A DNA stretch of 64,000 nucleotides from NCBI GenBank assembly GCA_018697195.1, contig CM031857.1, positions 58,939,472 to 59,003,471 of the forward strand. The letters are read 5' to 3'. The position numbers and the translations under genes were made by a program. Positions within the stretch are counted from its first letter, which is position 1. Each line of letters opens with the position of its first letter. Under the pieces are notes generated by a model. The model worked only from the letters and a program-made list of their open reading frames with translations, was not told the origin of the DNA and did no database searches. Shown piece after piece: positions 1-13,096 of the stretch. The stretch is from Certhia americana (lineage: Eukaryota > Chordata > Aves > Passeriformes > Certhiidae).

Positions 1-168
1 GCTGTCATCCCTTATTGGTTTGGTCTTGGCCAGCAGTGCGTCCATCCTGGAGCCGGCTGGCATTGGCTCTGCTGGAGATGGGTCAAGTATCTGGCAGCTT
101 CTCACAGAAAAGAACTTGTTTCCCTCTGCTACTAAAAACTGTCCACACAAGACCAATACAGAAACCAA
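1..168 (+). repeat. Avian LTR-retrotransposon-associated repeat fragment
   Basis: This stretch is clearly more GC-rich than the AT-rich sequence after it. It matches my memory of a dispersed bird repeat that runs through 'cttggccagcagtg', 'gagccggctggcattggctc', 'cagcttctcacagaa' and a tail like 'aaaccaatac', which I associate with endogenous retroviral LTR or leader sequence. It is cut off by the window edge, so the element may be longer on the left. The short open frame across it (15-200) is not a gene. The family assignment is recalled, not searched. Confidence 0.42.
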
Positions 169-1720
169 AGAGAAGAGGTTCTCTGTGTGTCCTTAATTAA
201 TTTTTGAAACAGATTATTTCATTCTTAACAAAGGTTGTTCTCCGTTCAGTCTCAGATTAGTATGCAAATTGAGTTACAATTTTTTTTTAAAGTGAAACCA
301 CAATGCCTTAATTTAACTAAATGTCAGGAAAATAGATTTATTTTCCTGGAAGGAAGATGGATAATTAAATCTTTCATGAAAATGATTAAGTCTTATTGAA
401 AAAAACTAGTGCAAAACATTCAATTGTAATTGACTGAAAGAGTGCTGTACTAAGAGACTATAGATCAAAACATTTGGCATGCACAACTGAGATGGGCCAA
501 ACAAGAAAAAAATAGTACTTAGACAAGAGGTAGACATCCACATGTAATAAGTCATCTCTATTCTTTTGTGAGTCTTCAACAGCATGATGGCAAATATCAT
601 TAGGAATGGCACTGCCAAATCAACATGTCCCTGTAATTCTAGTTTTCATTATGTGGGATTTTTATTATTTCCCCTAAAACAGGTATAAAAACAGAAGGGA
701 AAAAAAAAACATATAATAAAAAATTATTGCTGTCATGATCTCACTTATAATTCCTATTAAAAAGCCCTCTTGTTTCTATGGCATAGTAAGAATATACTGA
801 TTCTCTTATTCTCCTTTTATCCCCTTCTTTGCCTTTGCTGTTGGGCAGTGTCAGGCTACTGCTACTCTGGGAATTAGCTTACAAAGGCTGCTTTATTGCT
901 CTTCACTGAACACCTTCCCACAGGGACCTTTAGTGTCACCTCAGTAATGCAACCGGCTGCTCCTAGTCCAGTGCCTGAAATACAACATTTATTTTTACCT
1001 TTGATTTGATTTCATATTCTCACGATGTCAAAAGACATTTACAAAAGCTTGCTTTGAATTCTCATTTTTGTTATGTTGTATATTCTGACTGGCATAATTT
1101 AAAGTTTAGGTGGTGGAAAAACAGAAAAGAAAAAGACTCTGGAAGAAAAAAAAAAGTACTAATGTGTTTTCAAAAAAATCACTATGCTTATTTTTAAGTT
1201 TGACATGTATTTAGTTAAAGTAATGGTATGCAGACTGGTTCTAAACAAAGCACAAGTTAGCACAAGTTTTGCCTTAGGCAAAAAAAATATCTGTTCCCTC
1301 ATTATTGCACATTGAGATAGAAGCAGAATTAAGTAAGGGGAACATAGAGGCATCCTTTTAAATTTAATTCTGAGTACAATCTGTATCACTTTTAAACCAC
1401 TAAATTTAAACCACATACATGGGAACCTAGCAGTGAATTGAAACTCGATATTTATTCCATAACACAGATAGGCATGATTCTTAGAGAAGGCATATTCTTA
1501 GACAAGCTTTTGGATCAGTTGCAATCAGTTCCTTGATCATTCCAGAAGACAGATATTGGATTTAGTTTTGATTTGGATGCTGATATTTATACAAATCTTC
1601 AATTGAATTAAAGATGACAGAATAGTTCTCTTTATCATGCAAGATATTAATTTGAAACTCTCAAATGGAACAAGCTTCATTGTAGAGAGATATTAGATCA
1701 GCCTTGCTAAATACTTAATG
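169..1720. other. AT-rich stretch, no gene recognised
   Basis: No open frame with protein-like composition and no recognised repeat. Short A- or T-runs occur near 280, 700 and 1150. Open frames of 63-85 codons on both strands are low-complexity and overlap without pattern. Confidence 0.6.
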
Positions 1721-1838
1721 CAGAGTCACAGAATATCCTGAGCTGGAAGGGATCTACAGGGACCATTGAATTCCAACTCCTGGCTCTACACAGGACAGCC
1801 CAAGAATCACATCACACACCTGAGAACATTGTCTGAGT
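1721..1838 (-). mobile_element. CR1 retrotransposon 3'-end fragment
   Basis: The plus strand begins with 'gagtcacagaatatcctgag' and continues as 'ctggaagggatct', a split 'ccaactcctggctctacaca' and 'ggacagcccaagaatcacat'. This is the reverse complement of the 3' untranslated region of bird CR1 LINEs, which end in repeats of an ATTCT(A/G)TGA-type octamer. The element therefore reads on the minus strand with its 3' end on the left. Only about 120 bp remain, typical of the 5' truncation of CR1 insertions. It encodes nothing. Confidence 0.85.
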
Positions 1839-2532
1839 CAGGAGAGATAAAAGCATTGTAACATTACAGTGTTGATTTTGTGTCCCCAGCATTGCCTTTG
1901 GGTTGTTTGTTTTCTATGTATGGATTAATTTGATTTCAAAACAAATTTTAATGGGACCATATTTCATTGTACTGAACTACCAGTGTCTATACATCTATTA
2001 TTCACTCTCAGTGGTCCATAAAAGTTAGTGACCATTAAATACTTCACTGCAACCTTGGCTTCATCCTGATGTTTCTGACATTTAAAATAGGCAAGATAGT
2101 GTTGCACTTTTGTTTGACAAGGGATCATGCTTTTCTCTCTCAATTTGAAAGCACCTTAATTCAGGAAGACTGCGGCATCTGCACAGTCACTTTTGCTGTT
2201 CCAGTGTCCTTTGTTTCAGAGGGGTAAGGGCCCTCCTTACCTTTTTCATAACTTTCACTCACTCCTTTTTCAAGTATGTGATACAGAAAATCATGCAATG
2301 TCCTGGTTTTCTCTCCATTCACCACAGCTGGAATAAGAATTAAGGGAAATTATATTCTTTCATATGTCCAGGTCAGGTCAAGGTAGAGGCAGGTTAAGCA
2401 TGTCTTTTTATACAGCAGAACATTCCCAGAATAAGATCTTACTGCTAATATACCTGATGCATCTTGCTGAAATTTCAGCACCTACTGTAAGGAGAATGTA
2501 TGTGGTTACAGAAATGTTTAATCTTTATTTCC
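1839..2532. other. AT-rich stretch, no gene recognised
   Basis: Nothing recognisable. No repeat, RNA gene or supported open frame was seen. Confidence 0.55.
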
Positions 2533-2663
2533 AGATCATAGAATATTCTGAGTTAGAAGGGACTCATGAGTCCAACTCTTAAGTGAATGGCCCATACAGG
2601 GCCACTGAACCCACAACTTTGGTGTTCTTAGTGCCATGCTCTGACAAACTGAGCCAATCTCTT
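2533..2663 (-). mobile_element. tRNA-Ile-derived SINE with CR1-like tail (TguSINE1-type), copy 1
   Basis: On the minus strand the right part (2588-2661) aligns with a degenerate tRNA-Ile(AAT). The plus strand shows the complement of a T-arm ('cactgaacccacaac'), an anticodon region with 'gttcttagtgcc' where the gene complement has 'gttattagcacc', and the complement of the D-arm and A-box ('caaactgagccaatc'). The left part is a CR1-like 3' tail ('atcatagaatattctgag'). A tRNA head joined to a CR1 tail is the structure of passerine TguSINE1, which is copied by CR1 reverse transcriptase. The anticodon is mutated and the head is embedded in the element, so it is not a functional tRNA gene. The family name is from memory. 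Confidence 0.85.
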
Positions 2664-5600
2664 GATTCATAACCTCCTGTTACAATTAATGAAGAGGAAC
2701 AGGACATTCTAGGTTGCAGTTCATCTTATTGAAAAATAATTGGCTAAAATAAAGCAGATAAACCATGCCTTAGGGTAACCTATTTGTCTGTTTCTTCATT
2801 TATTTTCTATAAAAAATTAAATTACTTCCTCAGATGAAGACTTCTACATCTAAATAATTCCAGTATTAGGGCAGGTGAAACTCGCTTTCATGCCCTTGAT
2901 CTTATTTTTCTTCACTGAAGCCAGAATTTTTCTTAATTTTTCAAATGTATAAATGTTGCAGACTTTTGATTTAGCGAGACATAATTCACGTGCCTTTCCA
3001 TAATGAAATGATATTTCTGTAGTAATGGAATTTTGTTAAACATATGGTTATTGACAGTTTTAATGTTTGACAAAACCAAAATCCATATTTTTCCTTTTGT
3101 TTTTTGTTTTTTTTTTTCCTGTTGTCATTAATGCAGACACCACAACAATGTAGCCTTAATCTATAAACCAATTTTTAATTCTATTTGTGGTAACAGCAGT
3201 TGAAGAGGGGACTGTCTATTACTCTGTTTTAGTACAGATAAAAATGCCTATATTTTATCATTAGCCCAAAATATTGCTGAGGAGTTATAGCACAATGTTA
3301 AAGAGCAATCTACAGACATGTGTTGCTCCTGTGTGGTAAGGAACACTCCACTTCAGACTGACATGCAAAGCACCAGAAGGTCACTTCTTTCCTTACACAG
3401 GCAAGTTCCTCATAAGGCTAACATTTTATCTGTATTCCATCAGCTTTTTTTTTATCAAAGACCTGCAGGTGTTTTGATGTATTCAACAAAAGATCTAAGG
3501 TATAACAACAAAAGGTATAGTGGCTACAAACATTAAGAGGGAAAAATTACAGAGAACGTGTTTCAATGCATTCTATGCTTAACCATGTATCTGATTTTTT
3601 TTTTCAAATTACAGAAGTCTTAATTAATATCTAATGGATCTTTCATGTTATATGGGAACCTCACATACACTCATTGTACAATTTTATTTGCAATATCAAA
3701 TTTTCATGCAAATCTGGCAATTAATAAAATCTAATTACTCATTTCCACTAAGTCAAGCCACCTTGTGACTGAAGAAGTCCAATGTTACAGACTTATTATA
3801 TAAGATTTATTAATGAGCTTTTTATTGTACCAGGGATGTTCTTAGGAATGGTTTTCCCAGCACATGAAGCTCTGTCAGCCTGACAGAATTAATGGAATGT
3901 TTGTGGTTTACTTGGCAAACCACCTAATGTTTCTGAGCAGCATTATCAAGTTACATATTTATGCCAAATTCCAAGACATCTAAACTAATTTTTTTTTTTT
4001 TTCTGTCTGATTGCTCTCCAGAACACATCAAACAAATTTAGTATACATCGGGAATGCATATTATCTAAGTGTTTCATAAAGATCAATACCCGAAACATGC
4101 CTATTTAGAGACATCTCTTCCTCTCAGGCTTATATAAATCTATTTATTACAGTGGAGTTCTTTCTAATTAACTCCTGAGAAGAATCAAAACCTAGTGTAG
4201 ACATTAAAAGGAATGCACTAGTAGTAAATTCTTTGCAATCAGTTTAAACTCTGGTTATTAATTTCATTGCCAAATCATGGGATATACTTAGTTATGTAAG
4301 GTGTACACAGGTAAAAAAAATGTGGGAAAAAAGTAGATTTGCAGGAAAAGAAAAGGATGTAGGCTATCGAGGTAATGTAAAAATGAAAGTTATTATTTAT
4401 TTAAAATATAATTCAGTTAGGTTTAAAACAACTTTTATAAATGCAGGTAGCATTTAGTTCTATGTATCACCAAATTTGTCTATGACAAAGTTTTTAAACA
4501 CTATATATAATTTACAAGACTTCATATATTTTATGACTAAAAGGACTGAGTAATAAAATATTATTTGACTTTTCTAGTCTCAGACAGCTTTTATGCAATA
4601 AGTGAAACATGCTTTTGTTTGAAATAGGGTATAGCTACTGGACACAGAGCGTATGTCTTGCTTCCTCACAATCTGCTGTAATGACTAATTATCCAACTTA
4701 AAAATCTACAGCTATTGTATTCATTTTATTTAATTTAATTTTCTTCTGCTTCAGCTTCCGATACTGTTTTTATTTATGCTTTCTCTGCTATATTAAAAAC
4801 ATTATTAAATATCATCTTCCTCAAATAATATGTTTAAGTCACAGTTTCATATAATTTTAAAATAGTATATACATTTATATCACAATTTTGTTGTTTTCAA
4901 CACCAATATTTTAGAAATTTGTCTAGATTACCTTGAAAGCTTACAAGAAGGTAGAGATCACTGTAGAAATAATGTTGGCAAAAATATTTTGCTGAATAGT
5001 AGATGTAGATTTATCTCTGTAAAAAATCTCTGAATTTAAGATTTTAAACTATTTTTATAATGAATCAGATTTCACCTCAAAAAATGTTTTGAATTTTTCT
5101 TCAATAAAGTATTTCCTTCATACTTCTTAGCAAAAGAAGTAAGGGATTTGGATTTCAAATTATCTGATTTATGAATAATGGTATTTGTTATATATTGTGT
5201 TTTTACATGATTGTTAAGTCCCATATTATCAAAATGAATTATGTGTCCTGGAAGTACTATTCATCTTGATCAGAGCTTAAGAGAAGATATTTTCAAGTGT
5301 TTATATGAAAAATATATGCAAACAAAAGTTTGGAAGACAAAGGGACCTGATTCAGGTGATCACATATAGGTGTTCAAAGCTATTCAAGATGATGAATTTT
5401 CTCTGCTACTCCAGATGGATATCAGCACTGATGAATTTGTGCCATAGATTACTACATGCAGGTAACAAGTGCTGAAATTCTAGATGGTTATAGATTGATA
5501 AGAAAATTTGTAATACCTTTAATACATATCGTAGTATTTTGTGTTTCATAAACCAGAAATCTTACAAAACAAGGGAAGACTCTAAATGTGGATATAATAA

Positions 5601-6523
5601 GACTTTCGCATGAAGAAAATTATTGTTTAGAGCAGTTATTAATACATTGAACCCTCTCAAATTTTTACATGAAATACTTAGAAAACTGCTGTGAATTACT
5701 GTGCTTTGGAAGTGAATCAACAGACCAGCAAAAATAAAAATATACAGAAATTAACAATTTTTTGTTGCTATTTGGTCCTTAGTGTTGATGAAAAAAAACT
5801 TTTATTTATGCTTCAAGGTAGCATTACTGTCCATTTTCAAAGCACCCACAGACATTTAACCGTGGTTTTCAAATGACCATTTGAGTGTCAAAAGAAACAC
5901 TCAGAAAAAAAGTCAGAAATAATCACCATCATGAGCAAATCTTTCCTCAGTGAGAAAAGTGATATAAAATGTGACTAATTAAAAACATTTATCATCTTTC
6001 TGTTCTCTCCTTTTTTTGTCCTTAACTACGATACAATCGTTTTAGTGATTGATGTCTTTAAATTCATGTGTTTAACTTAATCATATGACTAAAAATGAGT
6101 TAAGTACTTAGTGGATAAAAACACTTCCCTGAATGTTAGAATATTATCATGTGATAAATTATATTCATTTTTTTAACTCTTATAATGCTTGTCAAAATTG
6201 TATTAAATTTTCCCTTGAAATACCTGTCAAGTTCAAATATACTAACCTGTATGGTATCTCCATAAGTAGTGTACATAATATAGTATTTTAAGTTTAAAAG
6301 TATTGAAATTAGGGTTTTTTTGTAAACGCTACAGAAAAAAAAGGTTGAAATCTTAATTTTGGTCTAAAACCAAAACATATGTTTGATCTAGACTGAGTCT
6401 TTTTCTACAGGCCACCTTCACTGAGGAGTAGAAGTTAGGTTAGTATTTTAGGAAGAATCTATTCAGTATGTAAATAAAATTGAGAAGCAAAGTATATGGA
6501 CTAGACACCAGATTTCAGAGAAA
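2664..6523. other. 3.9-kb AT-rich stretch, no gene recognised
   Basis: Very AT-rich, with T-runs near 3101-3118 and 3989-4002. Open frames here (for example 3318-3536 and 5691-5876) have no recognisable domain, no flanking splice signals worth noting and no counterpart. No transposable element was recognised. Confidence 0.6.
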
Positions 6524-6678
6524 CAGAATCACAGATATTCAGAATCACAGGATATTCTGAGTTGGAAGGTTCCCACAAGGATCAACAAGTTCAGCTCTAA
6601 AGTGATTGGCCCATATGGAGATCAATGTCACCACGGTGGTGGTATTTTCACCATGCCCTAACCAACTGAGCTAATCTA
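6524..6678 (-). mobile_element. tRNA-Ile-derived SINE with CR1-like tail (TguSINE1-type), copy 2
   Basis: Same architecture and orientation as the element at 2533-2663. The tRNA-like part (about 6607-6677) preserves the complement of the A-box and D-arm ('aaccaactgagctaatct') better than copy 1. Its T-arm region is degraded and the anticodon arm contains 'gtggtattttcacc'. The CR1-like tail is 'ggatattctgagttggaagg'. At the left end an extra near-repeat ('aatcacagatattc' followed by 'aatcacaggatattct') suggests variation in the tail repeat number. It is non-coding and not a functional tRNA. Confidence 0.87.
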
Positions 6679-7118
6679 CAATAATTCAGTATTATTTGCA
6701 GAAGATATGGGAACTGAATTGTGATGCAACAGAAGACAGAAAATAATTCTCAGAAGAGAAACTGTTTATTTAAAGAACACAAGAAATTTCCCAGTGAAAG
6801 ATGTAATTGAAGGATGTGTGGTACACTTTAACAATTCTCTTCACGAAATCTATGGTCATTGAAATAACCTATCTAATTATAGACTTAAATTACAGATTTT
6901 ATCCCTTTCTAATGGGTAGCTCTTACTACAAGATATTGAAAATGAAAAAAAAAAGAACTTGCTTTCAAAAAGAAAGTAGAAAAGTTAATAAAAAATAATT
7001 CAAGGAACATTATTACTTACATAAAAATCATATTATGAAGTTCTTGAGCCAAAAGCTGTCTGACCTTAGAGAAAATTCTGAGCATTATCATCATATATTT
7101 GTCCTAATCTCACATCTG
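6679..7118. other. AT-rich stretch, no gene recognised
   Basis: Short spacer between the SINE and the next CR1 tail. The two open frames (6807-6998 and the start of 7035-7298) are chance; the second runs into the CR1 tail. Confidence 0.5.
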
Positions 7119-7231
7119 TGTAGATGTGGTGCCTGGGGACATGGCTCAGTGTTAGCCTTGGCAGTGCTAGGTTTACAGTGGGACTCCATCATCTTAGAGT
7201 TCTTTTTCAACCTAAATGATTTGATGATTTC
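7119..7231 (+). mobile_element. CR1 retrotransposon 3'-end fragment
   Basis: The plus strand reads 'gatgtggtgcctggggacat', 'ggctcagtgttagccttggc', 'agtgctaggtttac', 'gggactccatcatcttagag' and 'tttttcaacctaaatgattt', then 'gatgattt'. This is the bird CR1 3' untranslated region in forward orientation, ending in the degenerate terminal octamer repeat. It is 5'-truncated to about 110 bp. Confidence 0.85.
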
Positions 7232-10200
7232 CCCCCAGACATCCACTTTTGGCCACTGTAATAAACAAGATCTAAACCTATATGCACCTGCTGTTTAACA
7301 TGGCTTTACTGTAGTGTTTGTAGCAGTGTTAGCAGCAGTGTTAGTAGCAGTGGTAAAAAAAAGTCCATCTATCCCTTGTTTTCCAGCTCATATTAGTCAG
7401 GTAGTGCTGGGAGGACGTAACCAAAGTTTTTTTCAGGGGGGACTATTTTACTGCAGACTTCAGCTATGACACTAATCCAGCCAGAATTCATTCACACTTT
7501 CAAACAATCATGCAAGAAATAACTGGAATGATTTTAAGTTGGAGTAAATTTTAAGTTAGTAAATTTTATAAAATTTGTAAATTTCATTATGTTCATTGAT
7601 TTGGAATGCTCTTTCAAATCATATGCTTCTTAGATGTTTCCATTTTTGAAAACAGACTTTAAAATTACATATTTTTCTTACATTATATTTATTATATTAG
7701 AAAAAATATGTATTGAGGCACAGATTGGGGGTAGCTATGGAATTTGTAGTACTTCACAGTGTAATAAATTTTATACTCTTATGATTCAGAGATGTGTAAT
7801 AAAAATACCTCTATTATGTAGAAACATTTCTTTTTACCTGTATGGATTTATGACCTGGAACTAAAGAGATTTTAACCTTCGAAAAACGGTAAAGCTCTGG
7901 ATTCTGTGATGCAGTCCACACACTGCAGTGTCCTGTTTTGATCTACTTCTCCTTTGTACTATCCCAGTGTCAGTATTTCATCTCATAACAACCATACCCA
8001 TACAGCTGAAATAATTTTTTTTCTTTTTGAGAAGCATAAGAGATCTCCTGTGGAAAACTCTGTATTTCATGCATATACCACTGAGTGATCATACTTTTTC
8101 CAAAATTAACATAATATACTTTTATATGTTATATTAATTATGATTTAACACCATAATTCTAAATATCTAATTTTGATTGTTTAATAGACTAGAAAATTAT
8201 TTAATCAAGTGATTAATGTCTCCTCAAAAAAGTTATATTACTAGGTTAAAGTCTCAATCTGTTTTGAATTATTATCAGGGCCTCTGCCTGTTTATTTGTT
8301 TGTAGAATAAAAGTATTGCCTGAATGCCAGGCACTGAGTAATAACAATAGCCTAGCCGCACTGTACATCCATGTATCCCCATGAGATTTTCAAGGTATTC
8401 CCCTGGGTATGTTTTTGGAGTTGCCTGATTGGTTGGTTTTGATTAAGTACTCATAACCTCAGGAATACATTCCCTCCAGTATTTATGCCAGTTACCTCTT
8501 CTGCTCTCATAGGGGTGAAGAGATTCCCACAGCTCTGGTTGTAAAATGCCAACATGCAATTGCATCATGCTGAGAAGGTAGAAGTAAAAGCTGCCTCTCA
8601 CACAGTTCTACTGCTTCTGTCCACAAGTTATCCATGTCTTTTTGCCCATGATTGTGGGTCTTGTCCAAGCAAGTTCTCAAGCTATCTCCTCTTAGTACCC
8701 AGTAATAACATTGATACAATTAAAATATGAGCCCCGCCCCCGACATGGCATCTTATTCAAAGTGTAGGGAAGTCATTCTGGAAGGTTTATGAACACTGCA
8801 AAGGAGGACCTTTATGAGATAAAGAAAATCAATATTATTTCTTTTTGTAACGTGGCTTAGTTTTTCGTATTTTATTCATGCACAGATATTCATTAATTTG
8901 AAATAAATTATAATGGAAGTAGTCAAAATATATAATGATAAAATGTATTAAAAAACAGATGGAACAAAAGTTGAAGTGCTCTAGATTTTTTGTCCAAAAC
9001 CAAACTAGATTTTCTTCAGTTAAAAAATGTAGCTCTTCCCCTTGGAGAAGGAATATGAAAAACAAAAATCCTCAGAAAATCATTAAAAATATAAAAATTA
9101 TATAGAAAATAGATCAATTCATATAATAACACAAATAGCACAATCAAGCATTTTTAAATGTAAGTGAAACATAAGCTTTTTCCAATTAATTTCTACAAAC
9201 ATTGGAAAATACCTGGAATACGTACATGCAAAACAAAGTACCTTCTCTTTATGATATAAACCAATTAAGTGACATTTTATGTAGTTAAGATCCTCTAAGA
9301 GATAGACAAGTTAACTCAAGGGGAAAAAAACTATTAAGTTTTTCTTCTTCTAGTTTGTTTCATGTGTCCATGTACACGTAGTGTACTTTGTGGAGAGGCC
9401 ATTAATATTAAACAGCCTTTTGAAATTCCTGTCTGTTCCTGGCTATTTTTTTTCATACCTCTGACACTAGAAGGTAAAATTAGCAGCAATTCTCTTGACC
9501 AAGGCCACTTCCATTTAAAACAAGAGAGCAGTTGCCACTGTATATGTTAATAATAAGGGGGTAATAACTCTACCCTTGCTGAAAGCTAGATACCAAACCT
9601 GAGCTCTTCAGTTTTTCTGTAATTCCTGGGGACATTTTATTTGATATTTTTTGTTAGGATTTTAGCTGTGGGGTGTTTTGTTTTGTTTTAAATTTTTTTA
9701 TTGCATTCATTGTATGTATTAATTATATTTTCCATACAATTGTGGAAATAAAAGCTCAAGAATTAAAGTAATAATTTTTTAAAAATAATTTTTAAACTTT
9801 CTCAAATAGATTATAATTTTGTATATAATTTCAAAGACATAACAGGATTTCAGAGCAGGTCCATATTTCAGAGTTTAGTACTTTCAGTTCAATATTTTCT
9901 TACGGCAAGGTATTTTAAGATGTTCATTTACAAAACTGAATGAAAGCAAACTAAGTTTTGCTTTCATTCCAACATAAGTTTTATTGAAGATGATAAGTTC
10001 AACTGGGACATGAAACAAATTCATTTAATTAGAAATCAAAACATTGTTGAAGAAACTTCTTTGCACAATCCTCTCTCTCTTCTTCACTTCTGCTCTATTT
10101 TGATTATTTTTTCAAAGAAAGTAATAAAACTTTAAACTGCTCAGTAAACCCTCACAATGACACTCAAATGTCCATGCTTATTTATGTCCATACTCTTTGT

Positions 10201-10254
10201 TCACAGCATCTAAAAAAAATTTTTAAAAAATCAAAATCTATTTTTCATTTAAGC
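7232..10254. other. 3-kb AT-rich stretch with a 12-bp minisatellite, no gene recognised
   Basis: Mostly featureless. At 7311-7353 a 12-bp unit (agcagtgttagc) is repeated about three times. Around 8341-8745 base composition is more balanced and includes 'gccccgcccccgac' near 8731. I could not identify this segment, and it may be an old repeat. The 70-codon minus frame inside it (8507-8719) shows no domain. Confidence 0.5.
7311..7353. repeat. 12-bp tandem repeat, about 3.5 copies
   Basis: Successive units 'agcagtgttagc', 'agcagtgttagt' and 'agcagtgg', preceded by a partial unit, make a small minisatellite immediately downstream of the CR1 tail region. Confidence 0.75.
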
Positions 10255-10255
10255 T

Positions 10256-10286
<31 letters not shown>

Positions 10287-10292
10287 CTTTTT
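10255..10292. repeat. T-rich tract
   Basis: About 38 bases of nearly pure T interrupted by two C. It could be a simple repeat or the reverse-strand tail of a retrosequence; no retrocopied body is recognisable beside it. Confidence 0.85.
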
Positions 10293-13096
10293 CCCAGTGT
10301 TTTATTTTAATCATAAAATCAAAATCTTCATTCTTGGAATAGATGTGACCTAACCTAAAATGGATTTTTATCATTGCACAGTTAGCTGTGATGCTAATAA
10401 ATTATTTTTATATTTCTTATTGAGTACACAACTTTGATGACATTATAAGTCGCAGGAAGAAAAAACAACTCAAATAACCAAGCACCTATTATATTATAAT
10501 ATAATTCCTAGCAATTAATTACATGAAATAAGTGTGTGAATAGAATGCTAAACAAATTCATAGGGAGTGCAATGAAAAATAGTAAAACTTTTCTGTGATT
10601 ATTGACATAAATTGTGGTTATTGACAAAAATTTAATTAATAATTTTAAAATAACACCATGAAGTCTAAGTTTTTTCTACTTCTATATTGTTATAATCATA
10701 TTTATAATATGTCTGTTACTCTCACACTACTTACTTACCAAATCACTTTTTGATATACAACTACTGTAAACATTATATTCTTGTGCATATATACTGTCTT
10801 TACTCAAATATGTGTATGTATGTAAATAACAAATATTAATCAGTATATTGGACATAACTCTTGTGCAATATAAATATTTATATGATTTGATTTAAAATTA
10901 AATTCAAACTTACTCTTATTCCAAGTGATTAAAATATCTACTATGCACTTAAGAGGAATGATTGCATGAACGTTCAATATGCAGTCATATTGTGTAAGTA
11001 ATTTTGTAAGAAAGAATATTAACTCTTAACAATCTATGTAACATTTTAAAAGGACCAACCCAATGACAATATTCCTATACACATGTTTAAATCATATAAA
11101 ATAAAGTTACACAATGGAAATACAGGAAGACCTTTAACACCAAAGTGGTTTGGGTTTAGCTAACATTTACCTGCAAATATAGGAAATAACCTGACTCCCT
11201 TCCAGAATAGGTGACATGTTTATCTTACCTCGTGCCCTCCTGTTCCTCAATTGTCTTTGACTAATCATATTGTGACCTTTATAATAGCTTTATAGAGGAT
11301 CAATCAGGCCAAGACAGAACTGTAATACAAAGAAGTATTCATTGTTTTATATTGGCTTAAACTAATAGAGATGACAAGTAAAACACAGGTGATTGATTTC
11401 CTGACCTTTAAAGTGTTTTATATGTAAAGTGCATAAGTTCCAGACATACGAGATATTTAATGTTAAAAATGAATTTTAATGTTTAACTATATTTGTTATA
11501 TCCTGCCAATGGAACTCACGCTTCATGACAGCAAGATCTACTGTTTCATCTCTTTGAATGACACTTCATGAACTTCTCAGATACTTTTTAGAGTATATAT
11601 TGAAATTTCAAAGAATAAAATCTCTTTTAAGAGCTATTCATTTTGCACAACTATGAACTAAATTAGAACATAGCCAAAATGAAGTTCAGGAATTTTTCAG
11701 AGGCTAATTTTCCAAATACTTACATAAACTACTAATGTATCTTTGGGACTGAATATAAAATGATAGCACTAAAAATTTTCTGGCAATAGGAAAAATAGAT
11801 GAAAAGTCCATGTTTTCCTGTTTTTTACAAAAATCAGAACCTGTTTCAGAAAGAAACTGGTCTAACAATCATAAGGAATTTACTGAATTTTTATGCATTC
11901 TTAGACTACAGAAAGTAAGTTTTGAGTACCTGCTCATAACTTGAGACTTAGTTTGTAGTTCTTTAACTCCCTCCTATATTCTCTGAATCTTAACTTTCAT
12001 TAACTATAGTTCTTTGAAAAATCTGTACTTAGGCCAACATCCAACTACACTGATTCTGCCTAGAGACCAGAATATGGATCTCATTATCAAACAAAAACCA
12101 AATTACTATCCTCATCTGCTCCCTAGCTAAATAATTAATTTCTGACTTTTTGTTCTACCACTACTGTGAATCTGAATGGAGTCACATTAATACATACGTT
12201 TTGTAATGCATGCATTTCAAAGTTTGTCTTTTTTTCTCCACTAGCTAGTGTCACCAGCAATTTATACTTTTCATGTCTTCAGTAAGCCAAAAGAGCCTTC
12301 ATTTGCTGAAAATACAACAGGCTTTAAGAACAGCTTAAGTTTAACACATTTAAACACATTGCTTATCACCCCCCCAAAAAAACCCAAAAACCAAAAACAA
12401 AGAACCCCAAATACTACTTTCTTACATGGCCACAGATTAGAATGGGCTCTTCGAACCATGATCCTTCTTGCTTCTGAATTAAAAATTTCTTAGTCGAGTC
12501 GCTAAGGTAACCATAGTTGTAGAATGAAATTGTATTTATCTCTAGAAATAAAAACTGCTGTCATTTATGCAAAAGGAAGAACAAAATTATAATAATTAAT
12601 ATTAGGGAGACTAGACTTAAGTGAGTTTTCTCAACTTGCTTATTATTGTTTTGTGCTAGTATTCTAATTTGTAATAGATATATTGCCATCTCAAGAAATA
12701 TCTATCGACCATACCACATAATTATACAAATTAAAAACATAATTAGCAGTTCTAATATTTAGTTGGTGACAAATACTTAACTAATGAATGTCAAACAATA
12801 TGGTAAATATGCCCTTTCCTGGGACAAATTGGAATGTTCACCTCCTACACAGTGGAAAAGAATACACAAATAGCACCCAAAGACTAAGAGCTTCTGTACT
12901 TATCTTGCTGGATGACTAAATGTCAAAAAATAAAACTCTGCAGGAAAGGGGTTGAAATTACCATGATTGACTTCTATCCCCAGGTTCTGAAACTTTCTTT
13001 GCCCTTTCCTTTGTCTTTTTTTTCCCCCTCCATTTTTTCTTCATCAAGTGTGTTGTAGTAGAAAAAAAACCAAACAAAATGAATGTACTTTTCAGG
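10293..13096. other. 2.8-kb AT-rich stretch, no gene recognised
   Basis: No supported gene. Notable small features are an AT palindrome at about 10489-10506 and a C/A-rich patch near 12368-12415. The overlapping open frames at 12248-12493 (plus) and 12271-12459 (minus) are produced by that biased patch. Confidence 0.55.

Noticed and set aside
2588..2661. Functional tRNA-Ile gene
   Set aside because: The anticodon position is mutated, arms are mispaired, and the tRNA-like part is fused to a CR1 tail, so it is a SINE head. The same applies to 6607-6677.
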